Assembly (NCBI GenBank): GCA_902619485.1
Contig: CACNEF010000001.1
Coordinates: 496,001-560,000 of the forward strand
DNA: 64,000 nucleotides
Source of the DNA: an uncultured SAR116 cluster alpha proteobacterium
GTDB lineage: Bacteria; Pseudomonadota; Alphaproteobacteria; Puniceispirillales; Marisalimonadaceae
Reading direction: 5' to 3'
Position 1 is the stretch's first letter, and each line of letters opens with the position of its first letter. This document shows, piece after piece, positions 9,229-19,573 of this stretch. The translations under genes and the position numbers were made by a program. A model generated the notes under the pieces. That model saw only the letters and a program-made list of their open reading frames with translations. It searched no databases and was not told the origin of the DNA.

Positions 9229-10686
9229 ATGTTTTTTAATAATTTTAAACATAATATTATTATAATTCTTTGTACATTATTAATGATAAATGGATGTAAC
9301 GACGATAACAGCAAACTAATAATTGAAAATAATAATAAAGCAGAAAAAACAAAAAAAGTATTAGTTAATACAAACAACTTAAAGAAGAAAGTATTAAGAA
9401 ATAAAATAACTGAAAAAAATAACATTAAACTTAAAGAAGAAAATAATAATATCATTTTTGAATTTAGAAATGAGAGATTGCTTCAAGGTAGAAATATTTC
9501 TAATAATAACAAAGAAAAAAAAAAGAGGCTGGCGTTATCAGCTGTTCAGAAAATGTTTAAAAAAAATTTAAGTTCAAGTGATAATGAAATTAATCTAAAA
9601 AATAATGATAATATCTCTACTTTAGATAGGTATAATTTCGAAAAAAGTAAGGCTATAAATTATCAAAATATTATAGTTTTTCTACCTTTAACAGGAAAGT
9701 ATTCAAACTTTGGAGATAAAATAAGAAAATCACTTGATTTAAGTATATTAAATTTTGGTAACAATAAAATAAAATTAATTTATTTTGATACTGGAAAAGT
9801 TGTTGATTTAGAAATCATAAAAAATTTATTTAATGAGCTTTATCCTAAATTTATTATTGGCCCATTTACAAGAGAAGTGTTATTAAAAATCAAACCATTT
9901 GCAAAGAAATATGATTTACCAATCTTAACGTTTTCAAATGACATAGCAATGGTGGAAGATAATGTATGGTCTTTAGGATTTTCACCAGAAGAACAGGTTC
10001 AAAATGTAATTTCATGTGCCTTAATCGAGGGATATAGTAAATTTGGCATAATAGCTCCAGATAACCTGTATGGGAAAATCATTTCTCGACAAACAATAGA
10101 TTTGATTTCAGTAGATAAAAATAATTATTATAGCTCACTTTTTCTTTCAAATGAAGAATTAAACAATAAAACAAATCTCTACTCAAATTTGAGAAGATTT
10201 TTACAGTATTCTGAAACTAATGAAATGCACACAAAATTTGACGCTATTCTTATCGGAGGAAGAAAAGAGTTTATATTGGAGGTAGCACCTTTGTTAGCTT
10301 TCTTTAATGTAGATTCAAAATTAGTGAGAATTTTGGGCACTGAAACTTTCAATGATGAGGAAATTAAAAATGAACCATCATTAGAAAAATCTTGGTTTCC
10401 AGTTATATCAAGTAAGAATAACGACCAGTTTAAATTTCTTTGGGAGGATATTTGGGGAGGTGCCAATGATTATTTTTCAAATGCAGGTTTTGATGCTGGC
10501 GTAATAGGTATAAACTATGTCAATAATTTGCAAAAAAATCTTAGATATTTAAATAATGTTGAAGGTCCAGTAACAGGATTAATTTTTGATGATAATGGCT
10601 ATGTCAAAAAGCCTGTTCAAGTAATGCAAATAGAGGATTTAGGGAAATTAACTAACATTAAAAAATGCAGCAATACTAATGACTAA
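9229..10686 (+). CDS. Penicillin-binding protein activator / LpoA-LppC-like lipoprotein
   Basis: Lipobox ...LLMINGC, Asn/Lys-rich linker, periplasmic-binding fold segment (IVFLPLTGKYSNFGDKIRKSLDLSIL). Confidence 0.75.
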   Translation: MFFNNFKHNIIIILCTLLMINGCNDDNSKLIIENNNKAEKTKKVLVNTNNLKKKVLRNKITEKNNIKLKEENNNIIFEFRNERLLQGRNISNNNKEKKKRLALSAVQKMFKKNLSSSDNEINLKNNDNISTLDRYNFEKSKAINYQNIIVFLPLTGKYSNFGDKIRKSLDLSILNFGNNKIKLIYFDTGKVVDLEIIKNLFNELYPKFIIGPFTREVLLKIKPFAKKYDLPILTFSNDIAMVEDNVWSLGFSPEEQVQNVISCALIEGYSKFGIIAPDNLYGKIISRQTIDLISVDKNNYYSSLFLSNEELNNKTNLYSNLRRFLQYSETNEMHTKFDAILIGGRKEFILEVAPLLAFFNVDSKLVRILGTETFNDEEIKNEPSLEKSWFPVISSKNNDQFKFLWEDIWGGANDYFSNAGFDAGVIGINYVNNLQKNLRYLNNVEGPVTGLIFDDNGYVKKPVQVMQIEDLGKLTNIKKCSNTND

Positions 10687-11869
10687 TTAAATAATCTAAT
10701 ATACTATTTAGTTTTATCATATGATTTTTATTTACTTTTAAGATATCGTCCTTAAATGAGACTATATTTTGTTTTTGTAATTCTTTAAGAGACCTAAAAT
10801 TTATAATAGACAAGTTATTAATTTTAGAAATTTCTAAACCTTCATATAGTCTTAATCCCATTGTGAGCGTATCAATGTCAGAAACGTAAGTGTTTAATTT
10901 AGTAATTTTCTCAAATTTTGGTTGCAACAAATTTTTAGATAACCAAGTTTTGGGATTTTTATAATTTTGATATTCAACTCTATATTTATTTTTGTTTAAA
11001 GACCACAACCTACCATATGCACCCGGTCCTACGCCAATCCAATTTTCAGATTTCCAATAATTTAAATTATGTTTACACTTAAAACCAATTTTTGCATAGT
11101 TTGAAATTTCATATTTGACAAATCTAAAATCACTGAGCACTTTGTTAGAGATATTATAAAATTCAGCAGCTTTGTTATCATCTATTAATTTAATAATACC
11201 ATTTTTGTGATCTTTGAAAAACTTTGTCCCCTCTTCAATTGTTAATTGATACAAAGATAGATGTTGTAAATTATAAGTACTAAGAAAACTTTCTAACTCA
11301 TTTGCCCAATCATGTATCTTTTGACCATAAAAAGCATATATCAAATCAATAGAAATATTTTCAAATATTTCGGATGCATCATTTAATGCAATTTTAATAT
11401 CTTTAATATTGTGTAATCTTCCTAAAAACTTTAAATGATTGTTATTTAGAGACTGCGCACCAATCGATAACCTATTTATTCCCATTTGTTTAAATTTAAT
11501 AAATTTTTTGCTCTCATACGAACTTGGATTAGCCTCAAGTGTTATCTCAATATCCTTTTCAAAACCGAATATTTCTTTGGATAGATCTATAATACTTTCT
11601 ACTATTTTTAATGGCATTAATGAAGGAGTACCGCCACCGAAAAAAATTGTATCCAAATGTTTTAAATTTATATTATTTTCAATTAATTCTTCTTTCATAG
11701 CTAATAATTGATTTTTATATGATTGGATCCAATCGTTCACATTAATTTTTTCGTTTACATGAGAATTAAAATCACAATAGGGACATTTTGACTCACAATA
11801 AGGCCAGTGGACATAAAGACTTAACAAGTTTTGATTATATTTATTCAATTTTCTAAACTGGGAAAACAC
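10676..11869 (-). CDS. hemW: Heme chaperone HemW (radical SAM, coproporphyrinogen oxidase-like)
   Basis: YVHWPYCESKCPYCDFNSH radical SAM cluster, FFGGGTPSLM, GVGPGAYG. Confidence 0.95.
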   Translation of the reverse strand: MFSQFRKLNKYNQNLLSLYVHWPYCESKCPYCDFNSHVNEKINVNDWIQSYKNQLLAMKEELIENNINLKHLDTIFFGGGTPSLMPLKIVESIIDLSKEIFGFEKDIEITLEANPSSYESKKFIKFKQMGINRLSIGAQSLNNNHLKFLGRLHNIKDIKIALNDASEIFENISIDLIYAFYGQKIHDWANELESFLSTYNLQHLSLYQLTIEEGTKFFKDHKNGIIKLIDDNKAAEFYNISNKVLSDFRFVKYEISNYAKIGFKCKHNLNYWKSENWIGVGPGAYGRLWSLNKNKYRVEYQNYKNPKTWLSKNLLQPKFEKITKLNTYVSDIDTLTMGLRLYEGLEISKINNLSIINFRSLKELQKQNIVSFKDDILKVNKNHMIKLNSILDYLISH

Positions 11870-12462
11870 AAACTTTTTAACTTTTTAAATGCTAAAGCTC
11901 TATGACTTATACTATGTTTAAATTCTGGATCCATTTCACCAAATGTTTCATCATAACCTAGTGGTTTAAAGATTGGATCATAACCGAATCCAAAATTACC
12001 TTTAGGTGGCCATGAAAATTTACCATCAATTTTTCCAGACACTGTTATATTATTCCCATTAGGCCAACTAAGTGACAAAGCACATACAAAGAAGCATTTA
12101 TAATTAGGATTTTCTACTTTATTTATAGCATTGTTGATTTTAGACATTGCAAGATTAAAATTTTTTTCTTTTCCTGCCCATCTAGCAGAATAAATACCTG
12201 GTTCATTGTTTAGATCACAAAAGCAAATTCCACTATCATCTGATAAACTTGGAATTCCTGTTTTTTTACACACATAAGATGATTTAATTAAAGCGTTTTT
12301 TTCAAACGTATTACCATCTTCAATTGGTTCTTTTAAATTGAAATTATTTGCTGATAAAACCTCAATTTGTAGAGGTTTTAGCATAATTTTAATTTCTTCA
12401 ACCTTGCCTTCATTATGACTAGCAATTACTAATTTATTATCGTCAAATATATTTTTTTTCAT
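11845..12462 (-). CDS. rdgB: XTP/dITP diphosphatase
   Basis: LVIASHNEGKVEEI, SDDSGICFCDLNNEPGIYSARWAG, GFGYDPIFKP, SHRALA. Confidence 0.96.
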   Translation of the reverse strand: MKKNIFDDNKLVIASHNEGKVEEIKIMLKPLQIEVLSANNFNLKEPIEDGNTFEKNALIKSSYVCKKTGIPSLSDDSGICFCDLNNEPGIYSARWAGKEKNFNLAMSKINNAINKVENPNYKCFFVCALSLSWPNGNNITVSGKIDGKFSWPPKGNFGFGYDPIFKPLGYDETFGEMDPEFKHSISHRALAFKKLKSLCFPSLEN

Positions 12463-12467
12463 AAAAT

Positions 12468-13199
12468 TTAATTTAAACCTAGAGCTTCCTTTTGAATTTT
12501 AAATATATTCCTTGTACCTATTTCTGCCAGATTTAAAAGTTTTTGAAATTGTTCTTTATTGAATGGTTTTTCCTCAGCTGTTGTCTGTATCTCAACAATT
12601 CTATTATTTAAAGTCATAACAAAATTTCCATCAGTTTCTGCACTTGAATCTTCCTCATAGTCCAAATCAATTAATTCTTGATTTTCACAAATACCGCAGG
12701 ATATAGCTGCAACTTGGTCAATTATTGGATTTTCTGATAATTTTCCTGACTTGAGTAAAAAGTTAATCGCTTGATAAAGTGCTACCCATGCCCCGGTTAT
12801 AGATGCAGTTCTTGTACCTCCGTCGGCTTGTATTACATCACAGTCTACTTTGATCTGAAATTCAGCCAATTTTCCTAAATCAACAACTGATCTCAGGGAT
12901 CTTCCAATTAGTCTTTGAATTTCTTGAGTTCGCCCTGAAGGTTTTCCTTTAGTTACCTCTCTATCCATTCTAGAATGAGTAGATCTTGGGAGCATTCCAT
13001 ATTCTGCAGTAATCCATCCTTTACCAGAATTTCTTATCCATAGTGGTAACTTACTTTCAACTGAAGCAGTGCACAAAACATGAGTATTTCCAAATTTTGC
13101 AAAGCATGATCCCTCAGCATAAGGAGAAAAATTTGCTTTAAGTGATATATTTCTTAATTCGTCGAAATTTCTATTTGAGGGTCGTTTAAACATCAGCAT
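12468..13199 (-). CDS. rph: Ribonuclease PH
   Basis: [42 protein letters not shown]. Confidence 0.97.
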   Translation of the reverse strand: MLMFKRPSNRNFDELRNISLKANFSPYAEGSCFAKFGNTHVLCTASVESKLPLWIRNSGKGWITAEYGMLPRSTHSRMDREVTKGKPSGRTQEIQRLIGRSLRSVVDLGKLAEFQIKVDCDVIQADGGTRTASITGAWVALYQAINFLLKSGKLSENPIIDQVAAISCGICENQELIDLDYEEDSSAETDGNFVMTLNNRIVEIQTTAEEKPFNKEQFQKLLNLAEIGTRNIFKIQKEALGLN

Positions 13200-13334
13200 T
13201 TATAATTAATTAAATTTATTCATAGTTTGTAAAATTATACAAATTTGTTTTTAGTTTTATAATTTTTTAACTCTTGTAAATCAACCTAATATTTATTATG
13301 TGATAACTAATTATTAAATATTTGGAGTCTGAAA

Positions 13335-13985
13335 TTGTCTAAAAATAAGGTGACATCAAAAACAGATAATAAAGATGAAAATTCTTTGGAAGAAAACACT
13401 AACATTGACCAAGATACAAATACTGGCGAAGTTAATGTAGATAAAAATGGAGATGAAGATATTTCAATTGAACAAACGGTTGAAAATCAGAACAAAGAAA
13501 TTAAAGAACTTAAAGATCAACTCTTAAGAAGTTTAGCTGAAAGTGAAAACTTAAGAAAAAGAACAATTAAGGAGATTGCTGATGCTAAAAAATATAGTCA
13601 CATTTATTTTATACGAGACTTAGTTTCATCAGTTGATAATCTTCAAAGAGCACTAGAGGCAGTTCCAGATGATAAATCACAACTCTCTGAGCCAATAAAA
13701 AACTTAGTTATTGGTTTAGAAATTGTTGAAAAGGAAATATTAAACACATTTGAAAAACATAGTTTAAAACAAATTAATCCACTAGGAGAGAAGTTTGATT
13801 ACAACCGTCACCAAGCAATGTTTGAAGTTCCAACAAATGAACAGGAACCAGGATATGTGGTTGAAGTTTCACAAAAAGGATATCTTTTACATGATAGACT
13901 AGTTAGACCAGCAATGGTAGGAATATCAAAAAAATCTGAAGAAGAAACTACTGAACAAAATAATAAAGAAAATGAACAGAAATAA
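13335..13985 (+). CDS. grpE: Nucleotide exchange factor GrpE (TTG start)
   Basis: LLRSLAESENLRKRTIKEI, coiled coil, HQAMFEVPT..., KGYLLHDRLVRPAMVGIS. Confidence 0.96.
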   Translation: MSKNKVTSKTDNKDENSLEENTNIDQDTNTGEVNVDKNGDEDISIEQTVENQNKEIKELKDQLLRSLAESENLRKRTIKEIADAKKYSHIYFIRDLVSSVDNLQRALEAVPDDKSQLSEPIKNLVIGLEIVEKEILNTFEKHSLKQINPLGEKFDYNRHQAMFEVPTNEQEPGYVVEVSQKGYLLHDRLVRPAMVGISKKSEEETTEQNNKENEQK

Positions 13986-13999
13986 TTTTTATTTATAAT

Positions 14000-14027
14000 C
14001 TTGTAAATTCAACAACTTAACCCATAT
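14000..14027 (+). promoter_or_regulatory. Putative RpoH (sigma32) promoter upstream of dnaK
   Basis: CTTG (14000-14003), N17, CCCATAT (14021-14027), close to the sigma32 consensus. Confidence 0.5.
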
Positions 14028-14091
14028 AAAAAAATTATATTATTTAAATTATTAATTCTCAGGAATTATTCTGAATTTAGGGAGCGCATTT

Positions 14092-16011
14092 ATGGCAAAA
14101 GTTATAGGTATCGATTTAGGTACAACGAATTCATGTGTATCTGTGATGGATGGTAAATCACCTAAAATTATTGAAAATAGTGAAGGTGCCAGAACAACAC
14201 CATCTATGGTAGGTATTACAGATGACGAACGATTAGTTGGACAGCCTGCTAAAAGACAAGCAGTAACAAATCCTGAAAACACTTTATTTGCTATAAAAAG
14301 ATTAATAGGGCGAAGACATGATGATGAATATTCTAAAAAATTTTCTGAATTAGTTCCATATAAAATCATATCTGCCAAAAATGGGGATGCATGGGTTCAA
14401 GCTAATGGACAAGACTATGCACCCTCTGAGGTATCTAGCTTTATTTTGCGAAAACTTAAGGAAGATGCCGAAGCGTTTCTTGGAGAAAAAGTTGAAAAAG
14501 CTGTAATTACAGTGCCTGCTTACTTCAATGATGCACAAAGACAAGCAACAAAAGATGCTGGAAAAATTGCTGGATTAGAGGTCCTCAGGATTATAAATGA
14601 ACCAACTGCTGCTGCTTTAGCTTATGGTCTTGACAAAAAAGAAAGTGGTACAATTGCAGTTTACGATTTAGGCGGTGGAACATTTGATGTGTCAATCCTA
14701 GAAGTTGGAGATGGCGTTTTTGAAGTAAAATCAACAAATGGTGACACATTTCTAGGCGGAGAAGACTTTGATCAAAGAATAATAGATTACATAGCTGAAC
14801 AATTCAAAAAAGAAAATGGAATTGACTTAAGAACTGATAAATTAGCTCTTCAAAGAATGAAAGAAGCTGCCGAAAAAGCTAAAATAGAACTTTCTAGTGC
14901 AGCTCAAACCGATATCAATCTACCTTTTGTAACAGCTGATGCGAGTGGGCCAAAACATCTTAATGTAAAATTAACAAGATCACAATTTGAAAGTATTGTA
15001 GATGATCTCATTACTAAAAGCATTGAACCATGCAAAGCTGCCTTGAAGGATGCCGGAGTTAATGCTAGTGATATTGACGAGGTCATTCTTGTAGGTGGAA
15101 TGACTAGAATGCCAAAAATAGTTGAAGCTGTAACCTCATTTTTTAAGACAGAACCTCATAGAGGTGTAAACCCTGATGAAGTTGTTGCTTCAGGTGCAGC
15201 AATACAAGGTGGGGTTTTAATGGGTGACGTCAAAGACGTCCTTCTATTGGATGTTACTCCGCTATCACTAGGAATTGAGACATTGGGTGGTGTGTTTACA
15301 AGATTAATTGACAGAAACACAACCATTCCTTCAAAAAAATCTCAGATTTTTTCAACTGCTGAGGATAATCAATCAGCTGTCACAATTAGAGTTTCTCAGG
15401 GTGAAAGGGAGATGGCCTCAGACAATAAATCTCTAGGCGAATTTAATTTGGAGGGTATTGCACCTGCTCCAAGGGGAGTACCCCAAATTGAAGTCACATT
15501 TGATATTGATGCAAATGGTATTGTTAATGTAAGTGCTCAAGACAAAGCTACTGGAAAAGCTCATAACATTACTATACAAGCATCTGGTGGGCTTGATGAC
15601 AATGAAATTGACAGAATGGTAAAAGAAGCCGAGGATAATGCTGAAGCGGACAAAGAAAAAAGAGAAGCCATCGATGCTAGAAATCAAGCTGAGTCAATGA
15701 TACATGGAGCTGAAAAATCACTATCCGATCTAGGTGACAAGGCTGAGGCTAATACAAAGAAAGAGGTAGAAGATGCTGTCGCTGAACTCAAAACAGCTTT
15801 GGAAGGTGAGGATATTTCAATAATAAAAGAAAAAACATCGTCTTTATCAGCAGTTATGATGAAGATGGGAGAAGCAGCTTACAAAGCAAATGAAGCAAAC
15901 AATGCTGAGAGTGCAGACAATGCAAATGATACTGCTGAAAGTAAAGAAGATGTTGTGGATGCTGATTTTGAAGAAGTCAAAGATAATGAAGAAAAGAAAG
16001 ATGCTTCGTAA
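14092..16011 (+). CDS. dnaK: Chaperone DnaK (Hsp70)
   Basis: [30 protein letters not shown], full-length Hsp70. Confidence 0.99.
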   Translation: MAKVIGIDLGTTNSCVSVMDGKSPKIIENSEGARTTPSMVGITDDERLVGQPAKRQAVTNPENTLFAIKRLIGRRHDDEYSKKFSELVPYKIISAKNGDAWVQANGQDYAPSEVSSFILRKLKEDAEAFLGEKVEKAVITVPAYFNDAQRQATKDAGKIAGLEVLRIINEPTAAALAYGLDKKESGTIAVYDLGGGTFDVSILEVGDGVFEVKSTNGDTFLGGEDFDQRIIDYIAEQFKKENGIDLRTDKLALQRMKEAAEKAKIELSSAAQTDINLPFVTADASGPKHLNVKLTRSQFESIVDDLITKSIEPCKAALKDAGVNASDIDEVILVGGMTRMPKIVEAVTSFFKTEPHRGVNPDEVVASGAAIQGGVLMGDVKDVLLLDVTPLSLGIETLGGVFTRLIDRNTTIPSKKSQIFSTAEDNQSAVTIRVSQGEREMASDNKSLGEFNLEGIAPAPRGVPQIEVTFDIDANGIVNVSAQDKATGKAHNITIQASGGLDDNEIDRMVKEAEDNAEADKEKREAIDARNQAESMIHGAEKSLSDLGDKAEANTKKEVEDAVAELKTALEGEDISIIKEKTSSLSAVMMKMGEAAYKANEANNAESADNANDTAESKEDVVDADFEEVKDNEEKKDAS

Positions 16012-16042
16012 ATAGACTAAAGATAAACTTAAGGCATAATTT

Positions 16043-17143
16043 ATGGCACGTGATTACTACGAGATTCTTGGTTTATCTAAATCTGCTTCGGATAGTGAAA
16101 TAAAATCTTCTTATCGTAAATTAGCTATGAAGTATCACCCCGATAGAAATCCTGGTGATAAAAAAGCAGAAGAAAAATTCAAAGAAATATCAGAATCTTA
16201 TGAGATTTTAAAAGATCCCCAAAAAAAAGCTGCCTACGATCAGTTTGGGCATGCCGCATTCTCACAAGGTAGTGGCGGTGGTCCGGGTGGAGGATTTTCT
16301 GGTTTTGGAACTGGCGGTTTTTCAGATATTTTTGAAGATATGTTTGGTATGGGAAGTGATTCAAGAAGAAGAGCTGCTTCTGCTGGGTCAGATTTAAGAT
16401 ATGATTTATCTATTTCTCTTGAACAAGCTTTTTCCGGGGACCAAGTCGAAATTTCCCTAACAGTACCTGGAAAATGTGAATCATGTAACGGAACCGGAGC
16501 CAATAAAGGTTCACAACCAAAGCAGTGTGGTCAATGTGGCGGATATGGAAAAGTAAGAGCTCAACAAGGATTTTTTACGATAGAAAGGACTTGTGCTTCT
16601 TGCTCTGGTGCTGGAGAAATTATTGGTGATCCTTGTAGATCTTGTAAAGGTCAGGGACGAGTTAATAAAAATAAAAAGTTATCAGTGAATGTCCCTGCTG
16701 GTGTAGATAACGGAACGCGCATTCGTCTTTCTGGTGAAGGAGAAGCTGGTCCTAGAGGTTCATCAGCTGGCGATTTGTACATCTTTATTGATATAAAAGA
16801 TCACTCTCTTTTTCAAAGAGATGGAAAAGATACTTTTATCGAGGTGCCGGTAAACTTTATTGATGCTGTTTTAGGAAATTCCATTCAAGTTCCATGTATT
16901 GATGGGTCGAAGGCTAAAATGAATTTAAGTGCTGGAACACAAAGTGGTACTCGTTTAAGAATGAAGGGAAAAGGTATGCCTGGATTACGGGGTGGAACTA
17001 GAGGCGATCAATATGTACAAATAAATGTTGAAACCCCAATTGGAATCTCAAGAAAGCAGGAAGAGTTATTTAATCAAATTAAAGATTTAGGATTAGAGAA
17101 AATCAGCCCTAAGACAAGTAGGTTTAAAAAATTAATTCAGTAA
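16043..17143 (+). CDS. dnaJ: Chaperone DnaJ
   Basis: J domain with HPDRNPGD, Gly-rich linker, four CxxCxGxG-type zinc motifs. Confidence 0.98.
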   Translation: MARDYYEILGLSKSASDSEIKSSYRKLAMKYHPDRNPGDKKAEEKFKEISESYEILKDPQKKAAYDQFGHAAFSQGSGGGPGGGFSGFGTGGFSDIFEDMFGMGSDSRRRAASAGSDLRYDLSISLEQAFSGDQVEISLTVPGKCESCNGTGANKGSQPKQCGQCGGYGKVRAQQGFFTIERTCASCSGAGEIIGDPCRSCKGQGRVNKNKKLSVNVPAGVDNGTRIRLSGEGEAGPRGSSAGDLYIFIDIKDHSLFQRDGKDTFIEVPVNFIDAVLGNSIQVPCIDGSKAKMNLSAGTQSGTRLRMKGKGMPGLRGGTRGDQYVQINVETPIGISRKQEELFNQIKDLGLEKISPKTSRFKKLIQ

Positions 17144-17190
17144 TTTAAAATTTGTGTATATTAAAATACTGAAAAAAAAAAGAGATTAAT

Positions 17191-18003
17191 ATGAATAAAA
17201 TAGCTGTTTCTATCCCTGGATGTAATGGTAGAATGGGTAAAACTCTTCTTAGACTGATACTAGAAAGCTCAAAATATAAAATAGCATCAGCAACATGTTT
17301 GCCCAATGAAAACGAGATAGGTATTGATATTGGTTTTTTTGCTGGTAAGAATAAAATTAATAAAGAAATTAAGTCTGAACCAATGTCTTTATTTCAAAAC
17401 TCTAATGTCCTTATCGATTTTACTGCTCCAGATGCAACAATGTTTCATGCTAAAGAATGTTATAAAAATAATATGCCAATTGTAATTGGTACAACTGGAT
17501 TAAATGTTGATCAAGAAAATGAATTACGATTTTTTTCTAAAAAAATACCCATTGTTTATTCCGCTAATTTTTCAATAGGAGTAACTTTGTTGTCTCAATT
17601 AGTTTCAAATGCCACAAAAACATTAGGCGTTGGTTGGGATATTGAAGTTTTAGAAATGCATCATAAACACAAAGTTGACTCGCCATCAGGGACAGCACTA
17701 TTACTTGGAAAATCTGCTGCAGATGCAAGAAAACAAAAACTGTCAAATGTAAAATCTATTTCACGTGATGGATTAGTTGGAAAAAGAAATTCAGATGAAA
17801 TAGGTTTCGCAGTCTTAAGAGGCGGCGATGTTGTTGGAGAACACTCAGTATTATTTTGTAACTCTGGAGAGAGAATAGAATTAGCTCATAAAGCTACAGA
17901 TAGGTCGATTTTTGCTTCTGGAGCTTTACGCGCTTCATATTGGGCCGCAAGTGCAGAGCCAGGTTTTTATTCTCTTGCAGATGTCTTGGAAAATGGTGGA
18001 TAA
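17191..18003 (+). CDS. dapB: 4-hydroxy-tetrahydrodipicolinate reductase
   Basis: GCNGRMGKTLL, EMHHKHKVDSPSGTALLLG. Confidence 0.97.
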   Translation: MNKIAVSIPGCNGRMGKTLLRLILESSKYKIASATCLPNENEIGIDIGFFAGKNKINKEIKSEPMSLFQNSNVLIDFTAPDATMFHAKECYKNNMPIVIGTTGLNVDQENELRFFSKKIPIVYSANFSIGVTLLSQLVSNATKTLGVGWDIEVLEMHHKHKVDSPSGTALLLGKSAADARKQKLSNVKSISRDGLVGKRNSDEIGFAVLRGGDVVGEHSVLFCNSGERIELAHKATDRSIFASGALRASYWAASAEPGFYSLADVLENGG

Positions 18004-18009
18004 ATATAA

Positions 18010-18528
18010 TTAATTAATTATTTGTTTTATTTCTTCTAAACAAGCCTTAATATTTACTGTTCCATTTAACTTTGTTGGTCTCTTTTCTATATAATTTACT
18101 AAATAAACTCTATTTTTTTTTAGTAAAAAAACATCTATATAACATTCTTTAAAATGATATTGATAATTTTTTAATTTTCCCTCTTCTTTCACAAAGTGGC
18201 TTTTACCAAGTGTTTTAATAAGTCTTTCTTCATTCCAATTTATAAACCTTTCTAAACTCAATTTATTAGCATTTGGTATTCCTACTTGTTTTTGTAAATC
18301 TAACTTTTGAACTGTTTGTGTTTGTTTAGGCATTTCTATTGGAGCCATTTCGCTATTCATTGTAGTTTCTTCAACAGTAAATTCTGCGGATTTATCTTTT
18401 TTATCTAATACCTCTTCATTAGAATTTTTATTTTGAATAAAAATGTTTTGGTGTTCAAAGGTGTGGCATGCATTCATAGAAAAAACTATACAAAAACCAA
18501 AGAAAATTTTAATAAGAAAAGATTTCAT
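18010..18528 (-). CDS. Hypothetical lipoprotein
   Basis: Signal peptide with lipobox FSMNAC; no confidently recognised domain. Confidence 0.7.
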   Translation of the reverse strand: MKSFLIKIFFGFCIVFSMNACHTFEHQNIFIQNKNSNEEVLDKKDKSAEFTVEETTMNSEMAPIEMPKQTQTVQKLDLQKQVGIPNANKLSLERFINWNEERLIKTLGKSHFVKEEGKLKNYQYHFKECYIDVFLLKKNRVYLVNYIEKRPTKLNGTVNIKACLEEIKQIIN

Positions 18529-18548
18529 AAGTCATATTCATAAATATT

Positions 18549-19565
18549 GTGAGTAAAGAAGTCTATTTAAAAAATCATTTTGAGGATTATATGAAAAATT
18601 CTAAAGTTGAAATTTGTTTTATTGGTAACGCAATAGTAGATATTTTATCTAAAACAAGCAATGAAATGCTCCATAAGCTTAGAATACCTAAGGGTTCTAT
18701 GCAAATTGTTGACCAAGAAACATGTGATAAAATTTTAAAACATATTCAAAACCCATCAATTATTTCTGGTGGAAGCGCAGCAAATACAGCAGTAGGTTAC
18801 AACTCATTTGGAGGTAAATGTTGCTTTATAGGTCAAATTGGTAACGATAAGTTTGGGGATTTGTTTTCAAAGGATTTAAATAATTCTGGTGTATTTTTTC
18901 AAGATAAAGATTCGCAATTATTGGAGAAAACTTCTAAAAGTATTGTCTTAGTTACTCCTGATGCTGAGAGAAGTATGAATACTTTTTTAGGTGCTAGTAA
19001 CAAATTTAATATTAAATCTTTTGACGAACAATTTATTATTAATAGTAGTATAATTTATATAGAAGGTTACTTATTTGACCAACCTAAGGCAAAAGAGGCA
19101 ATTTATTATTGTTGTAATTTGGCAAAATCTCATGATAAAAAAGTAGCTTTGAGCTTATCAGATTTATTTTGTGTTGATAGACATAGAACAGATTTTCTTA
19201 AATTAATTGATAAATATGTTGATATTATTTTTGCAAATGAAGAAGAAATTAAAAGTTTGTATCAATCAGAATTGAAAGAAAGCATAAATAACATAAAAAA
19301 AATTGTTGATACCGGCGCTATTACGCTCGGTTCAAAAGGCTCTCTTGTCTTTGAAAATAAACTTGAATATCTTGTTGATCCAATAAGCGTAGCAGAACTA
19401 GTTGACACAACTGGTGCAGGTGATTTATTTGCTTCTGGTTTTTTGTTTGGTGTTATTAATAAATACTCAATTGAAAAATGTGGACATTTAGGAAACAAAG
19501 CAGCCTCAGAAATTATAAAACATATCGGAGCTCGTCCTAAAATTTCACTTAAAGAAATTTTATAA
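18549..19565 (+). CDS. PfkB-family carbohydrate/nucleoside kinase (adenosine kinase-like; GTG start)
   Basis: GGSAANTAVGYNSFGG and DTTGAGDLFASGFLFG PfkB signatures. Confidence 0.9.
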   Translation: MSKEVYLKNHFEDYMKNSKVEICFIGNAIVDILSKTSNEMLHKLRIPKGSMQIVDQETCDKILKHIQNPSIISGGSAANTAVGYNSFGGKCCFIGQIGNDKFGDLFSKDLNNSGVFFQDKDSQLLEKTSKSIVLVTPDAERSMNTFLGASNKFNIKSFDEQFIINSSIIYIEGYLFDQPKAKEAIYYCCNLAKSHDKKVALSLSDLFCVDRHRTDFLKLIDKYVDIIFANEEEIKSLYQSELKESINNIKKIVDTGAITLGSKGSLVFENKLEYLVDPISVAELVDTTGAGDLFASGFLFGVINKYSIEKCGHLGNKAASEIIKHIGARPKISLKEIL

Positions 19566-19573
19566 TATATTAT

